From positions 2,356,001-2,420,000 of the forward strand of contig JAMSLZ010000007.1 in NCBI GenBank assembly GCA_026027325.1: 64,000 bases of DNA. Direction: 5' to 3'. Positions 31,467 to 45,623 of the stretch are shown here, one piece after another; position 1 is the first letter of the stretch; every line of letters begins with the position of its first letter. The DNA is from Actinomucor elegans (lineage: Eukaryota > Mucoromycota > Mucoromycetes > Mucorales > Mucoraceae). Both the position numbers and the translations under genes were made by a program. The notes beneath the pieces were generated by a model. That model saw only the letters and a list, made by a program, of their open reading frames with translations, made no database searches and had not been told where the DNA came from.

Positions 31467-31758
31467 AAGCTTCATTTATTTAGTTTTTTCAATAAAAAAA
31501 ACACCAATTTCATTATTCTTTTTCTATTTTGTAGATTGCTGCAGTTTTATTAGACATCCCTTAGATGTTGGTAATGGCCAATCATAACCTACACGCTTAC
31601 CTTTACTTTATCTCTATAGGATCTCCTCCTTTTATAGTAAGGGCCTTGTGTACCTTAAAACTATAAATAAAACGCATCTCATATAAAAAAAACTTTTTTT
31701 TTTTACAATATTCTCTCTTTTCTTTTTGTCTTTTGAGTCGATCCCTATCTATTTTATT

Positions 31759-32312
31759 ATGACATCTAAACCAAAAGGACATCCATATACCTCACAGACA
31801 AGTCAGGCAAGCTCGTCTGTTTCTTTACAAGATCTTCGTCAACATAAGCAACCACAGCAATATGATAGTTGGGAATCCATTAATCACCAACAAGATCATG
31901 ATTTGCCTGAACCCGTTTTGCCTTGGATGAAATCTGAGTCGCGTAATTCATTAGGCAGTCGTTCTTCTGTAGATACCACCAGCTTACATATTATGAAAAG
32001 ACAAACACCAGATACAACAAATACTAAAAAAAAGCAAAGGTGGACTAAGCACAAATGGTGGCTATTGTTATCAAATACACTGGTAAAACGAAAAACACTA
32101 TTTTTTTAAAAAAGAAAAAAAAAAACTCATCCCTTTTTGATTAGTTGTTTTGTTATGGACTGGGCATCTTATTACTAGCACTGCTTACTTACTTTAAATG
32201 TAAGGGATACAATAGATAAGGATCATGTTTTAACTAAATATCTATCTATCTTAGTTTACCTTCGTGCTGATGTAGTCTTGGTTGGTCAACGAATGATTTT
32301 AAACCGTAAGTA

Positions 32313-32352
<40 letters not shown>

Positions 32353-32962
32353 GTGTAACAACAAATCACTAAATCTTTTTATAGTCATCCTAGCTACGGG
32401 ATCTATTTGTCTTTTTACTTCCATTGTCGGTTACACAGGCATTATGCTCAATAATCGCTTTATTCTCTCTTTCTATAACCTGTTGCTTTGGCCCTGCTTT
32501 GGCCTCATTGCCGCTATTGGCTATACAGCCTACCGCAAAAACAAATGGAACATTGAAGGCAAACTGTCGTACCAATGGCATTATGATTTGGACGCCGATG
32601 GACGTGCTCGTGTTCAAGCCAACTTGCACTGTTGTGGCTATAAATCCTTCACTGATTATCATGAACGCAGCAACAAATGTTTCCCTCGTACTCTCTTGCC
32701 TGGTTGTAAATTCAAGTATCAAACATTTACAAAAGAAGCTTTGACCATCACTTGGATTGTCGCCTTCAGTATGATTCCTGTGCACTTGTTTGTCATGTTT
32801 AGTGCGTTATTGTGCAGTAACCATATTAATCGCAAGTTTGGTAAAGGTTTACCTCCCAAGATTTACCGTTTGGATTATCAAGGCATTGTGGCAGGCACTC
32901 CTACAGGATCTTCGTTGAATCTACATAAAGACGGATTACAACAAAGACATGCAGCCGCTTAA
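31759..32962 (+). CDS. Tetraspanin-family membrane protein
   Basis: Four exons (31759-32082, 32145-32199, 32255-32305, 32385-32962), 335 aa. A Ser/Gln-rich cytosolic N-terminus of about 100 residues precedes four hydrophobic segments. The large extracellular loop between TM3 and TM4 has the diagnostic LHCCGY (CCG) and two further Cys (NKCFPRTLLPGC), which is a tetraspanin. Tetraspanins organise membrane microdomains; fungal members act in hyphal penetration and wall or oxidative stress. The long N-terminus resembles Tsp3-type fungal proteins. The third intron carries a 36-bp A run. Confidence 0.85.
32315..32350. repeat. 36-bp homopolymer A in a tetraspanin intron
   Basis: It begins nine bases after the GTAAGTACT donor start. 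It lies within the intron 32306-32384. Confidence 0.9.
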
Positions 32963-34818
32963 TCATACCAACATAATATACGAAGCATAATAAAATATAT
33001 ATTGATATAAAAATATCATTCCATCATAAATAAATCTACTATTGCAAACCATCGTATCCTAAAATGTCTGGATTCCGAAACTTAATCAAAGATCATGCAT
33101 CAACTACGAAGAGCTATACTAATCAGCTATGACTCTCAAAAATTGATCATCATATCAAAGGCGTTTGTGATACTTTTTTTTTTCTCTTTATGAATTGATC
33201 TGGATTTTCTTTATTGAAAAAAGGTTCACCATGCAGTTTACTGATCATTATGAGTAATCCCTAAATAATAAGTTTTACAAAATGCAACGTTTCTTTGTAA
33301 TCCATTACTGAACATTTTGATGTGAGATTGGCCGAAGGATCAAGATGTGAACAAGTAGATTGCTATATAAAATCCACATCATCTACTACTGATGATGATA
33401 ATAATAATAATAATAATAGCCAGACAGTATTATAGTCTAAATAAAGAATCCAGTAAATGAAGCAACTACGTTCTGAGTATAGGATACATGTTAGCGTTGC
33501 CATTTGACTAGAATCGCCCGAGAAATCGAATAATTAAAACCAGACCATGTATAAAATACCCTGTACAGCCAATAACTGATGTAATGTTATCTTGCCAAGC
33601 TCCAGTTAGACAATAGCTGTAGTAGGTGGAAATAATTCATTCCGAGCATGTACACCCTATGAGCTGTTCAATGCGACATTAAACCCGGAATCAGTCAAGC
33701 AATGTCAAGAATGTTAGGAATAAAAAAAAAAAAAAGTTTCCAATATCACTCCTAGACCGATATTTTCGAAAACTATTTGTAAAGTGTGCAGACGGCATTT
33801 TTCAACACATGAACAGCTAAAGACCTAGGTTGATTATCCATGAACATATGTGCATTGCAGTTACTTATATTACGCCTATTGTAAAATAAACATGTTACAG
33901 CTGTGTCTATTTCTATAAAGTATCCAATAAAGACTTTTATTTAGTGATAGCTCCATTAAAGAGCATTTTACATATTTAGATATGCAAGCTCACAAAATAT
34001 GATGAAACATTCGTGCGTCATCGATATTTCGAGAGTATAAACAAAATAAGTCCTAGACTAATTAAGAGGTTTCTCAGGCAAGGCCATCCTCAACGTTATT
34101 CAATTGTTGACAACCAATGACAATTCACTCATAATTAAAGTATATGTATACTCCGAAACTTAAACATTCGTTCCCCTATATGAAATAACACTTTAGAAAT
34201 AATAATAAAGCTGCAAAAATATTACGACTAGCATTTGGATTCCGGGAGATGTATAAGTCAAATTAATAATCTACTGAATAAAGTGATTTTCAAAAAAAAA
34301 AATGAATACAAGGGTGCCAAATAGCTGGAATTATATATATATATATTGCTTTTAATCAAGCTATTATCTTTCAAAACACACGCCTTTAGAAAAAGAATTG
34401 AGTTCTCTACAACGCATATTAAGTCTTCAATACAAAAAAAAAATCTGTTGTGTTTTACAATACCAATGGTAACTTCAAGCATATAAAATTTGCAATTTTC
34501 TAACGGGCCAATGCATTGATGAAAAAAAAAAAAAAGGGTAATTATAATCATTTGGCAGATCTCAATCCATTGCTACATCTGGCTAGCCAGAATGAATTAA
34601 TGCATTGCATATTACGGCCTTTATTTAAATGCAACCAACTGGATGGGTTAATTCTCATTTGTTAATATGTATATATATAAAAATAAAAATAACTGTAACT
34701 AAACTGTATTATATTATGTTTATTTGATTTGAATTTGTTTTATAAAAGAAAAAAAGCGTCAAGATATGTTATATATATATATATTTTAAACTTTGCTGAT
34801 CCAGCCAACCCAACTAAA
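32963..34818. other. Convergent spacer between tetraspanin and Ssn6 genes
   Basis: Holds 3' flanks of two convergent genes (AATAAAATAT near 32988). An (ATA)n/(GAT)n microsatellite lies near 33388-33418. Degenerate dispersed motifs occur near 33318, 33496 and 33668. No gene is seen. Confidence 0.5.
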
Positions 34819-35494
34819 CTACGATGATGATGATGTTGTGTCTTCTTTTAAAGATTGTGAAGCAACTGCTGATGCTGCTGCGTTGGTAGCTGCAACGGCG
34901 GCGGTAGGAGGGGGTGTATGATGCTTCTTTTCTTCAGTTTTGGGTTCTTCATCATCGTCTTTGACTTCACCTTCTTCTTGTTCATCCACCTCGCCTTCTT
35001 CTACCTCTTCTTGTTGCTGTGATTGTAGTGGTTCTTGTTGTGGTTGTTGCTGTGATGCATGAGTAGACTTCACTTCACCTTCTTCTTCTACTTCACCTTC
35101 TTCTTCCTTTTCGTCTTGTTTGTTTTCTTGCACAACTGGCTCCTCTTGCTGCTGTGGTGGCGATAATGGTTGTGGTGGTGGAGGTGTCGCTTCTCTCATC
35201 TTTTCGTCTTCTTCTTGTTGAATCACACCTTCCATCTTGTCTTCCTTTTCTTCTTGCTGTTCATTCATTGAATGCTCTTCTTTCACAAGTGATTTTTGTT
35301 CTTCGAGGTGATGATTAGATCTAGCTTTTTTGTTTTCTTCTTGCTCCTGTTGCAATGCACGCTTCTGTCCTAACTGTGGGTTGCCCATGCTCAATAACGC
35401 GTCAGCTGCACTTTCATCATAATCTTCATCTTTCTTGACAGTAGCAGCAGTAGTATATCGGTTGGCATAAATTTCTTCATGATGATGCTGTTGT

Positions 35495-35526
<32 letters not shown>

Positions 35527-37891
35527 TTGCTGTTGCTGTTGTTGCTGTTGCTGCTGTTGCTGATGCTGTTGATGCTGTTGCTGATGGAGATGTTGCTTGA
35601 GAGGTCGTCGAGATTGCGATGTGTCCATCATTTCCATAGGTCTCTGAGCGGGCGAATATCGAAATCCTCCACCATCAGCTCTTTGTGGAACCCGTTCATG
35701 TTGTGGAGGTAAACGTTCATGTTGTTGTTGTTGTTGTTGTTGCTGTGGTGGTAATTGTTGTTGTTGTTGTTGAGGAGCAGGAGGAGGAGGAACGCGTTCA
35801 TATTGTTGAAGTGCTAAAGGTGCACGGGCATTACGATGTTGAGGTGACTCTTTATTATTATAACGCATAGACATTGGTGGCAAGTCATGCATAATGGGGT
35901 TCATCTGTGAACGGTCCGAAGGCGTAGGAGCACGGCCTCCACCGCCACCAATATCGGGAATGCGTACGGTTTCCTCACTACGTGCAGGGGCGCTGGACGT
36001 GCTGGTATTGGGAGTACCGTGATAACGAGCGTAAGGGTCGGGAGACTGACGAGCATTGGTAGCATTGACATTAGCGGATGGTGGTGGTGGTGGACCAGGC
36101 ATAGGAAGGTCTCGAACCGGTCCACTGTTATTGTTGGCATTACTATTATCATGTCCATGCTATATATATACATTAGTATTAGTCACAATCAAAAGCATGA
36201 GTAATGCTTACGCTAACTACTGGCAATTGAGGTGTAGGTACTCTTTCATCGTTCAAGCGGGGAGGAGGGTTTGAATTGCTAGCAGATCCACCCATAGCCG
36301 TATGATAAGCAGACATGCTGGAAGGAGGTCCTGTAGGTGCAGATTGACTGTACGAGGCACCAGTCAATGGCTGTCCTCCACTTTGATATTGGCTTGGATT
36401 ACTAACATCTTGAGGCACAGGTGCACTACCAGTACTACCAACAGAAGTTAGTCTTTTTTACATAACAAAAGGCCGTAGTACTTACGATGGCACATTTTGA
36501 GATTTTCTCAATAATTCCAAACGCTGTTTAATATGAGGATTCGATGGGTCCAATTCAGCAGCCCGTTGATAAGCATCCAACGCATCTTGTACTTGATTAT
36601 TACATGATTCATAGAGAGTACCCAGATCATACCAGACTTCACTAATATAAGGATTCAATCGAATGGCACGACTATAAGCGTCCAAGGCATCGCGGTATTG
36701 ATTGATTTGGTAATAAAGTACACCGATGGAGCACCAGAAGGTAGGGTTACGCGCATCACGATAAACGGCTTGTTGGTAGGCCTCATAGGCTTTGTTGTAG
36801 TTTTGTTCAGCCATGTAGCAACGACCCAAAAGATACCAAGATTGAGCATCGTTACTATCTGATTTCAGAGAACGCGTCAGGTATTGAATAGCAAGAGCTT
36901 GGTTGCAAAAAGACGTGTTTTGTTGGTGGTATAACCAGCCCAATTGTTGCAGGACTTTGGCATGGTCGGGGTTTTCGGCCAAGACACGTTCATAGGCTTC
37001 TTTAGCAAGTTCATACTAACAAAAAAAAATGAGACTTGTCTCCTATTGTGTAAAAAAAAACCTTAATAGTTACCTCTTTCTGTTGTTCATAGACATGACC
37101 AGTTTGGAACCAAATATCTGATTCAGTTAAAGGTCTTGGAGGGTTATGAAGAATATAACGAAAGCACTATTCAATTGTAAGTATACCTATATCAATCTAG
37201 TTGAACTGGGCCTTTTTTTTTATTTTCTTTTACCTGGAGTGAAAGGTCATATTTTTGCTGTTGCTTGTATATAATACCAAGTCGAAAGTAAATCTCATTG
37301 GCTTTTTCGAACTTGTTATCCATCTTCATTACAGCTGAAAAAGCTTCCTCTGCGTGTTCCAAAGAGCCATAACGATCATAAAGAATACCGATGCCATACC
37401 AGAGTTTAGGATCCTATCGTAATTCGTGAGTGTCATGGAAATAGTTATAGTTACTTTTCTATACCCTAGGGTTGGAAAGATGATACAACGCTTGCTGATA
37501 TGCTTGATATGCTTCTTGGAGATTATCCATCATCAAATAACAATGACCAAGAGCAGCCCACGTCTCGCCATTGTTTTCTTGTATATTTAAAATACGTTTG
37601 AAAAACTCGACTGCTTTACCAAATTGTTCACGTCCTCTACATAATGACGCGATTTGAGACAGAGCTATAACGCTATAAGGATTGTGTCGTAAAGCGGATT
37701 CGTAGCAGCTCAAGGCTTTATCGTAATCAGTCATCATTTCTGCCAAATTACCTATTGTTAAAAAAAGTTAGAACCTGATTCGAATTAAAAGAAATGGTTT
37801 TAATTTTACCCATAGTTAACCATGTTTGTTCATTTACTTGCGCTAGTTTTTGTGCAGCTGTAACTTGTTGCGGTGGTACAGTCGCTGCCAT
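34819..37891 (-). CDS. SSN6: TPR-containing transcriptional corepressor Ssn6/Cyc8
   Basis: Seven exons: 37891-37810, 37751-37465, 37413-37234, 37166-37074, 37015-36486, 36434-36212, 36159-34819. They sum to 2736 nt, 911 aa. About ten TPR repeats fill the first half (GNLAEMMTDYDKALSCYESA, ALGHCYLMMDNLQEAYQAYQ, LLGRCYMAEQNYNKAYEAYQ, DLGTLYESCNN). The sequence and repeat spacing are those of yeast Cyc8/Ssn6, the partner of Tup1 in global repression. The second half is low complexity: Pro/Gly-rich, a long poly-Gln (35484-35585), then Glu/Lys-rich acidic repeats (EEEGEVEEEGEVK). It acts in the nucleus. Confidence 0.95.
35484..35590. repeat. CAG/CAA repeat (poly-Gln in Ssn6)
   Basis: Mixed GTT/GCT triplets on plus encode about 30 Gln on minus, ending in His-rich triplets. 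Mixed codons suggest an old rather than freshly expanded repeat. Confidence 0.9.
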
Positions 37892-38364
37892 TGTAATATG
37901 CTGTTGGTCTATAGAAAAATAGGGTTAATTGGAGATTCAATTAAAGAATGAAAAAGAGATGAAAATATAAAAAAGATGTTTCAATCTCTTGAACCCATCT
38001 GATTTACTTTCGAAAAACGCGACATTTTTTACTGTTTTGTGCGATTAATAGTTGTCAAATTACCTAATTTCGTATTTTTCGTTGTTTTTTTATATGCACT
38101 TGATTAATTGTATAAAAAAGACTTGATCAAGTTTGAAATCGAGTTAAGAAAGAAAAAGACTTGTATTATAAAAAAAAAGAAGAACAGAGAAAAAAGAAAC
38201 AAACCTGATGGACCCGTGTAAATGTAAAAAAAAAAAGAAAACTAAACGGGGTTTCAATCGCTTTTAATCCCCAAGCTTTTCGCTGCCATGTGCCCGAAAC
38301 CTTATGTAACCTAATATTTTATTTATACACGCACAGTTGAATCCGAGATCTCTTTATTAAAAAA
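37892..38364. other. Spacer: Ssn6 promoter and Rpb6 3' flank
   Basis: AT-rich with A-runs at 38169-38179 and 38227-38240. No ORF. Confidence 0.5.
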
Positions 38365-38977
<613 letters not shown>

Positions 38978-41221
38978 GTTGTATATTGTTTGGTATAACG
39001 ACTAAAAAGAAATTATCAGTCGTGTGAGGCGAAAAGCATAGCTAGCTTTCGTCATGAAACTAGTCACAATAATGCTTGAATCCCCGCTTTTAAAACAGAT
39101 CAGGTCATTGGATAACGAAGATTACCTAGATTTCTCCCGCGAAAATAGCTGAACTAAATCTTTGTTCGCGTTCACTGTTTTGACTAGATTTCAAGCATGC
39201 ATGTCTGTTATTGTTCCAGGGCCCAAAAACATATTCATTAGACCCCTATAAGACTTAAATGTTGCTTTATGGGCGTACTTGACAAAAATCTGTAATTTAC
39301 AGAAATTGGGCACTTAGTCTATCAGTGAACTAGGAGTAATTACATGGATTTCGAAAAAAAAATATAGAAGAAACATGATTTCTTCCGAGGATGTAACTAG
39401 TATTTATAATGATACATGCATGTAAGTACATACTGGAAGATGCTAAGAATACAAAGCGTTTCCCTTGTTTCACCCCTTTGGCATATTATTGTTTTACCAA
39501 AAAAAAAAAAAAGAGTACCCTATGTTATTCCTATTAAGCATCAAAAAAGAACAAATTTGGACTGTGTATTATAACAAACAGAATTTACTCTGCAAACGGT
39601 GAAAATATGAGTATTCAGCATTTTTTTTGTTACAGTTCCCCGATCAACACCCTTTACTCAATGTTTTGCGTTCTCCTATATGACAAACGCATCTTATTCC
39701 GATTTTTAAAATAGAAATACATGAATGGGGTATGTTTTGAATCTAAGCAAGTCAAGTGATTCATCAATGATCTGGATTCACAAATGTGAATTAGCCTTTT
39801 AATGTAATAATGGTATAGACATCAAATCAACATTTCACCTGATAAATCAACTCATTTGTATAATATGTTCAAATGTGGCATTCAATTAAGATCGATCGGG
39901 AATGTATGGATTGAAAGATGCAGAGGAAGAAAAGCATGCAGTTTAAAGTCAATCGCTAAAAACAATATATTCATAGTAATTTCACCAAATCATCATTTTA
40001 ATATGCTGTAGCTTCTTCTGAGGATGAATTACTATTAAGCTGAAACAATGGACCGACGTTGGCCGAAAGATCAAGAGACAGTGAATTGAGAAGAAACCCA
40101 ATGGTCATACACTAATGTCTTCGTATTAGAATTCTACCTTATTTTAATTAATGATAATCAGACAGCATTTTAAGGGGCATTGTTTGCAAGTATCACCTTT
40201 TAAGAGCACCTAGAAATATGCGCTTATGTTTTGTATCATCAAAGTTACGGGAGTAAATAGTCGTTTTTTATATAAAAAACATTGCGAGTTTTAAAGCCAT
40301 ACGAAACGATCTTTGCACAATTCAATTCTGTGCAAACTTTGTTATAGTAAAAGGCTGTTTGTTGGCACCTGCTGAAAAAATATTTCCAAGGAATGAACTT
40401 GGTTAAGGCTCTGACAATGAATAAAGATTGGTTTTCATAATAGTGGTATATAACGTTTGAATCTTTTTTTTTTATAGCACAAGTGGCACTTTGGAGGAAT
40501 ACAGAACTTTATTTTGTGTAGCGACAAGTGTCCGCTTGTGTGATATCTATTTGCATGATGAATTAGTGCACAGTCTACACTGACAAGAAAAAAGAACTAC
40601 AGTTGACACAATCTTGAGTGTATCGGTCCTTATTTTATTGATTTAAGGATAAACATCAAGTGTTTCAATCTGCTCACCTAGAAAACTCATAATTATAAAC
40701 GACAGATTTAGGTCCTGGTGAAAAAAAAAGATAGGTATCCTGATGACAAACTTTGTGTAGTTAGATCTTATATAATAGGACGAATGGGAATGAGGCGTTG
40801 CACTTCCCGTTGTATGCAAAAAACCTATTATGGATAATTGGACTACGAACGGAACGGACGATATTATACGCGGATCTGCAGTGCGGGTAAAGGTTCTTAT
40901 CGACAAATAAGATGCGCTTCAGATGGTTTCAGCGCCATGGATCAAACAAATCAATCTTACAAAACCACAAGAGACCAACAAAGTAAATATGAAATAGACC
41001 TTTGTCTTATGGCATGAATGAGCAAAGCACGTTTATACGCATCCTACATAAAAGTCCCTGTGAAGAGTAAATTGGCTATGAATGATGTGACCATTTACAT
41101 GACCGATAGATGAACAGACCATATTTTAAATAACAGATATATAATAGTAATAGTAGTAATAGTAGTAGTAGTAGTAAGCTTTATTAATAGGATTAGGATT
41201 GGTATTAATTATGAATAACTA
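38978..41221. other. Long spacer
   Basis: About 2.2 kb AT-rich. It holds an (AGT)n microsatellite near 41143-41176 and degenerate dispersed motifs near 39870 and 40045. An 87-codon minus frame at 40643-40906 starts from TTG and lacks recognisable features. Confidence 0.5.
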
Positions 41222-41443
41222 TTAAGCACCCGTGTTGGTGGGATCTGTGCTGGGAACAGGACCCAAACGTCTTCTCATAGGATCATCGAAATTGTAAAGC
41301 GTATCAGGCTTGCTGGAGGAGCGCATAGCATCATTGACAAATCCTTTTGGAAGGTCTTGAACAGGTTCATCCTTGTGCTTGTGTTCCTCCTTGGGGGCAG
41401 GTTCAGTCTTGTCAGAATGCTTCTTGAAATGAGGAAAATGCAT
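41222..41443 (-). CDS. Small hypothetical protein, 73 aa
   Basis: Single exon with a true ATG, preceded on minus by an AT-rich leader. It is highly charged: a Lys/His/Glu-rich first half (HFKKHSDKTEPAPKEEHKHK) then PKGFVNDAMRSSSKPDTLYN and a DPMRRRLGPVP tail. No signal peptide, membrane segment or known domain. The balanced composition, unlike the AT-biased noise frames nearby, suggests a real gene. It is divergent from the Xaa-Pro peptidase gene, sharing a 252-bp promoter region. Confidence 0.55.
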   Translation of the reverse strand: MHFPHFKKHSDKTEPAPKEEHKHKDEPVQDLPKGFVNDAMRSSSKPDTLYNFDDPMRRRLGPVPSTDPTNTGA

Positions 41444-41695
41444 GATTATTGTTATTATCTTGTTATTAATAAGTAAAGAAAATGTAAAGCAAAAAAGATT
41501 ATCAGCTATTTATATACGCATTTTGCTGCTTATGAAACATCAAACCACATTCGAAACCCAGTATGGTAAGCCTGATCATTGATTGGATGGTCGTGTTTCT
41601 CTTCCTTTTTTTTTTTTTCTTTTTCCCTTTTACCGGGTTGCGCCTTGGTTTATATTCCTTTTCTTTTTTTTCCCACGAAGCCCTTAGAAACAAAA
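41444..41695. promoter_or_regulatory. Shared divergent promoter region
   Basis: 252 bp between two divergently read ATGs. Pyrimidine tracts (about 41598-41630) lead to the plus-strand ATG in ACAAAAATGTC context. No TATA box is obvious. Confidence 0.4.
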
Positions 41696-43291
41696 ATGTC
41701 TGTCACACAACAAAAGCTGCCAACACGTCAAAACGTCGAGAAAATCTTGAAAGCATTTGCAGCCAAGGAAGGTCTTATTTACTTGAACGGCCAAGTGGTA
41801 GTAGAGAGAGATGATACTGATGTAGAATTGCCTTTCCGTCAAGAATCCAACTTTTTCTATGTCACGGGTAAGTGATAAAGCGCCCTGTCATTTTTTTTTT
41901 TCTATATACACTAAATTTTGATATAGGTGTTTCTGAACCTGACTTTCATGTCATCATTGATATTGCTACCAAGCAAATTCAGTTAATCTCTCCTAACCTC
42001 GACCCTGCACATGTTATGTGGATGGGCCTTCCCGACTCACTTGATACCTTGATGGCCAAGTATGATATTGATGAAGCCATCTATGTCGACCAATTAAATG
42101 CTCGTTTAGCCTCTGCTTCGATTGTGTATACCTTGCCTATTGCCAACACCTCCAAAGTGGGTACTGGTGTTAAGCTCTGCTCTGCTGATCAAAGCAAACA
42201 GTTACATACTGCTTTTGCTGACGCCCGTGCTATTAAGTCTGACTGGGAAGTCGAGATCATTCGTCAAGCAAACAAAATATCCTCCGATGCTCATGTCAAG
42301 GTAAAGGCCCGAACAAGTATAAAACAAACATAGAGTATCTCATTGGTTATGTTATAGTTGATGAAAGAAGTTCAAGTAGGTTCCAACGAATCTCTTTTGC
42401 ACGCTCTCTTCTTGTACGAGTCTTATCGTCATGGTGCCATGTACCAAGCCTACTACCCTATTGTTGGTGCTGGTAAGAATGCCGCTACTCTTCATTACAA
42501 CAAGAACAACGCTTCTTTGAATAACCCTTCCGACTTGGTCTTGGTTGATGCTGGTTGTGAGCTCAATTGTTATGCTTCAGATATTACGCGTTGTTTCCCC
42601 GTTGGCGGTAAGTTTACTGCTGAAGCTCGCGTTATTTATTCCATTGTTCTCGATATGCAAAAGGTATGACCAGTTTTTTTTTTTTTTTTTTTAAAAAAAA
42701 ACGCTTATTAAACGCAACCCATCTTCTAGGCTTGTCTTGACGCATGTAAGGCTGGTGTTGCTTGGGAAGACATTCATAACATTGCTACCAGTATTGCCTG
42801 TGATGGTCTCTTGGCCTGTGGTATCCTTGTCGGTAATAAAAAAGATATTTTGGATAATCATGTAGTCGCTGCTTTCTTCCCTCATGGTGGTAAGTTATCC
42901 CTCCTTTATTGCGCATTTGTATATTAAATCGAATGTTCATTCTTTAGTTGGACATATGTTGGGCCTTGACGTGCATGATCTTGGTGGTTACCCAGAAGGT
43001 ACCGAGCGCATTGATGCTCCTGGTATTCGTTACTTGCGTATGCGTCGTGAACTTCAAGCCGGTTTTGTAGTGACTGTCGAGCCAGGTGTTTACTTTTGCG
43101 ATTTCTTGATTGACCCAGTTTTAAACGATAGCAAGACTGGCCAATATATTAACAAAGAAGCTTTGAACAAATACAAGTCTGTGGGTGGTGTTCGTATTGA
43201 AGATAATATCGTTATCACACAAGAAGGTTATGTCAACTTGACTACTGCACCCAAGGAAATCGACGAAATCGAAGCCTTGATGGCCAATTAG
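41696..43291 (+). CDS. Xaa-Pro dipeptidase / aminopeptidase P-type metallopeptidase (M24B)
   Basis: Five exons (41696-41867, 41927-42300, 42358-42663, 42730-42889, 42948-43291), 451 aa. The N-terminal aminopeptidase-P domain (FRQESNFFYVTGVSEPDF) precedes a pita-bread catalytic domain. All five dinuclear metal ligands are present: Asp in VDAGCE, Asp in SDITR, His in VGHMLGLDVHD, Glu in VTVEPG and Glu in VRIEDN. It removes N-terminal residues before Pro or splits Xaa-Pro dipeptides. No signal peptide, so probably cytosolic. Prolidase (PEPD) is the closest human type by length and N-terminal domain. Confidence 0.93.
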
Positions 43292-44569
43292 TTTAGTTCT
43301 TTGTACAGTAATAAAATAGTAGGTATAACGAACTAAGTATAATTATCGGGTGGTACAAGATATAAATGACTCTATAAAGGTTCATTAGTCTCTTTTTTTT
43401 TATATATACGCTATCATCATTGATCATGTTTGTGCGTAATTTGTACCAGAGTATAATTATTATAGTTTTATTTAACAAGCGAAAGTTAGTAACTAGCATT
43501 AGCATGTCGTTGTTATCAATTCTGTCCAGCCGATAAGATGGCTATCAATTCAGCAATACTGCCAATGGAGCAAGAACCGTTAGATGCTAACAGTCTGCAT
43601 TTGTGTGCATTGATCAATACGACGAGACCACTATTATATTGCGCCTGATGAGTATTCCGTACACATATCCAAAATAAGTTTCTGCGCCGGCCAAGACTTT
43701 AGCTTGACTCTAGTTCAGTGACTGTCTTGATGATCTAAAAGCCTCCTTCATCCAAACGATTATTACTTGTCTTTTTCCAACAGCGACTTTCGTTAAGCAA
43801 GAGTCACTGAATTGTTTTTTTTTAAAAAAAACAAACTGATTAGAATTGTTAATATTGTTTATTACCAATTCGCTCGATCCTCATTTAATTGGTTAATCCA
43901 TTTTCAGGTGTGAGACGTTTATAGTTTCGTTTTTCATACAAAGAATGAGTGGTTGAAATTATGTAATCCTTGGGCTCACCTAATGGAGCAAAAGTTCTAA
44001 TATGTAGATGTAATAGTTATTTGTACACATATATTATGAATTGGATGCGACATGCGATTGAGATCGGCCAAGCAATGGATACATTTTTAGATCTAGACTG
44101 CCTAAATTGTATATCTTTATAGTCAATCGTCAATAAATAATGCACTTGATGGCTTTAACCAAATAATAGTTTTACTAGGTGTAACAGTATCTATTAAACA
44201 AGCATTTTCCTTCAGATGTGACATTAAGTCAGAATTAATTGAAAAATGACAGGATGTTAAAAATAACCTAATTTCAGAAACAAGCACAACACCTCACCCA
44301 AAGCCCAAATCTGAATATCGTACTTTTTTTTTGTATAATCTGAAGCCATCATTTTCAAGACATAGTTTATAACTAAAGTAGATATAGTGTATTTGATAAA
44401 ATGTCAGATTGTTTTATATTTTTTAATGTCCAAAGCTTGAACATTTCTTGAAGCAAAAATGTGTGTATATATATATATATATATATAAGCGTATACTCTA
44501 CGATATATCCTATTTGAAATATTTGAAGGTATTTGTGCCTTTACAATAATGTTATTAGTGTTCTATAAC

Positions 44570-44603
<34 letters not shown>

Positions 44604-44969
44604 GGGGTCTAAGAGTGAGTGTTCCTTTAAAAATCAAATGATTTTTTGGCTCTACCAGCCTTGATCGATTCTAGTTTTATAATATCTCTAAGAGACTATG
44701 TGCGTTCCAGAAGATATTATTCAATTGTAACAAGCACACTATATTTTAACAATTGACGGTACAGGGCTTGTAGTTTATATAATAATCTGGATCTAATGAT
44801 TCGTAAATACTGACTCAAAGGACTGCACGGAAACACGCATAGTTTAGATGTCATTGGTCACCAATGGCAGCATTACATCAACTCAACAAAGGCTTTAAAG
44901 GGTTCAGTGGTTATTTGTGAATATAAACTATTAATCAGATGTGACATCTTACTGGGATCGATGGAGATT

Positions 44970-45003
<34 letters not shown>

Positions 45004-45623
45004 CTTGGGACTACGTTACTCGGATTTACTTTTTTAGATAGAATCAGTAACATGAGGAACCACATCTACAATTGCAATGTTATACTGCCTATATCCAGTC
45101 AATCGTACGCGTTGTATCTATCTATGCATTGTGGGCTGGTTTGCTTGAAAACCAAAACAAAAGTGCGATTTCAATCTTTTATAGGAAATAGATAAACGAA
45201 AAAAAAGAATGAAAAGACAGTGCGTTATTGACAGACGTCAAAATAAGAGGATTCTTGCAGTATTTTCTCGCCGTACTCGCAGCAAAAAAAAAAAAGGACC
45301 CTCGACTGTAGCAGGTTGGCATGATTCCCTTGTGCAACAGTACTGAGCCCGAATTACGCAGTTCGTTTGCCAAGATTGAAGCGTACATACATGATGTGAA
45401 ACTAGCCAGGAGTTTCCAATGATAAAAGAAAACCAAAACAACTTTGCAGCTTTTTGTTTTTTTTTTATTCGGTTCAGCATAAAAGCTTGTAGGTGTCTTG
45501 AGCTCTAGAAAGATCGACGTCATTACCTAGTCCAAGCATCACGTGTAGCACATTCAAATATCTCATACTTTTTTTCTTTTGAAGCACCTTTTTTTTTTCT
45601 TTCTTTCTATTCAGTTATAATCA
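43292..45623. other. Long spacer
   Basis: 2.3 kb AT-rich. Contains (TA)n at about 44467-44488, an A31 run at 44571-44601, a T32 run at 44972-45003 and degenerate dispersed motifs near 44041 and 44213. The open frames here cross these homopolymers and are not credible genes. Confidence 0.5.

Noticed and set aside
40643..40906. 87-codon minus frame as a small secreted protein
   Set aside because: It begins at TTG, crosses an A-run, and shows no domain or splice signals.
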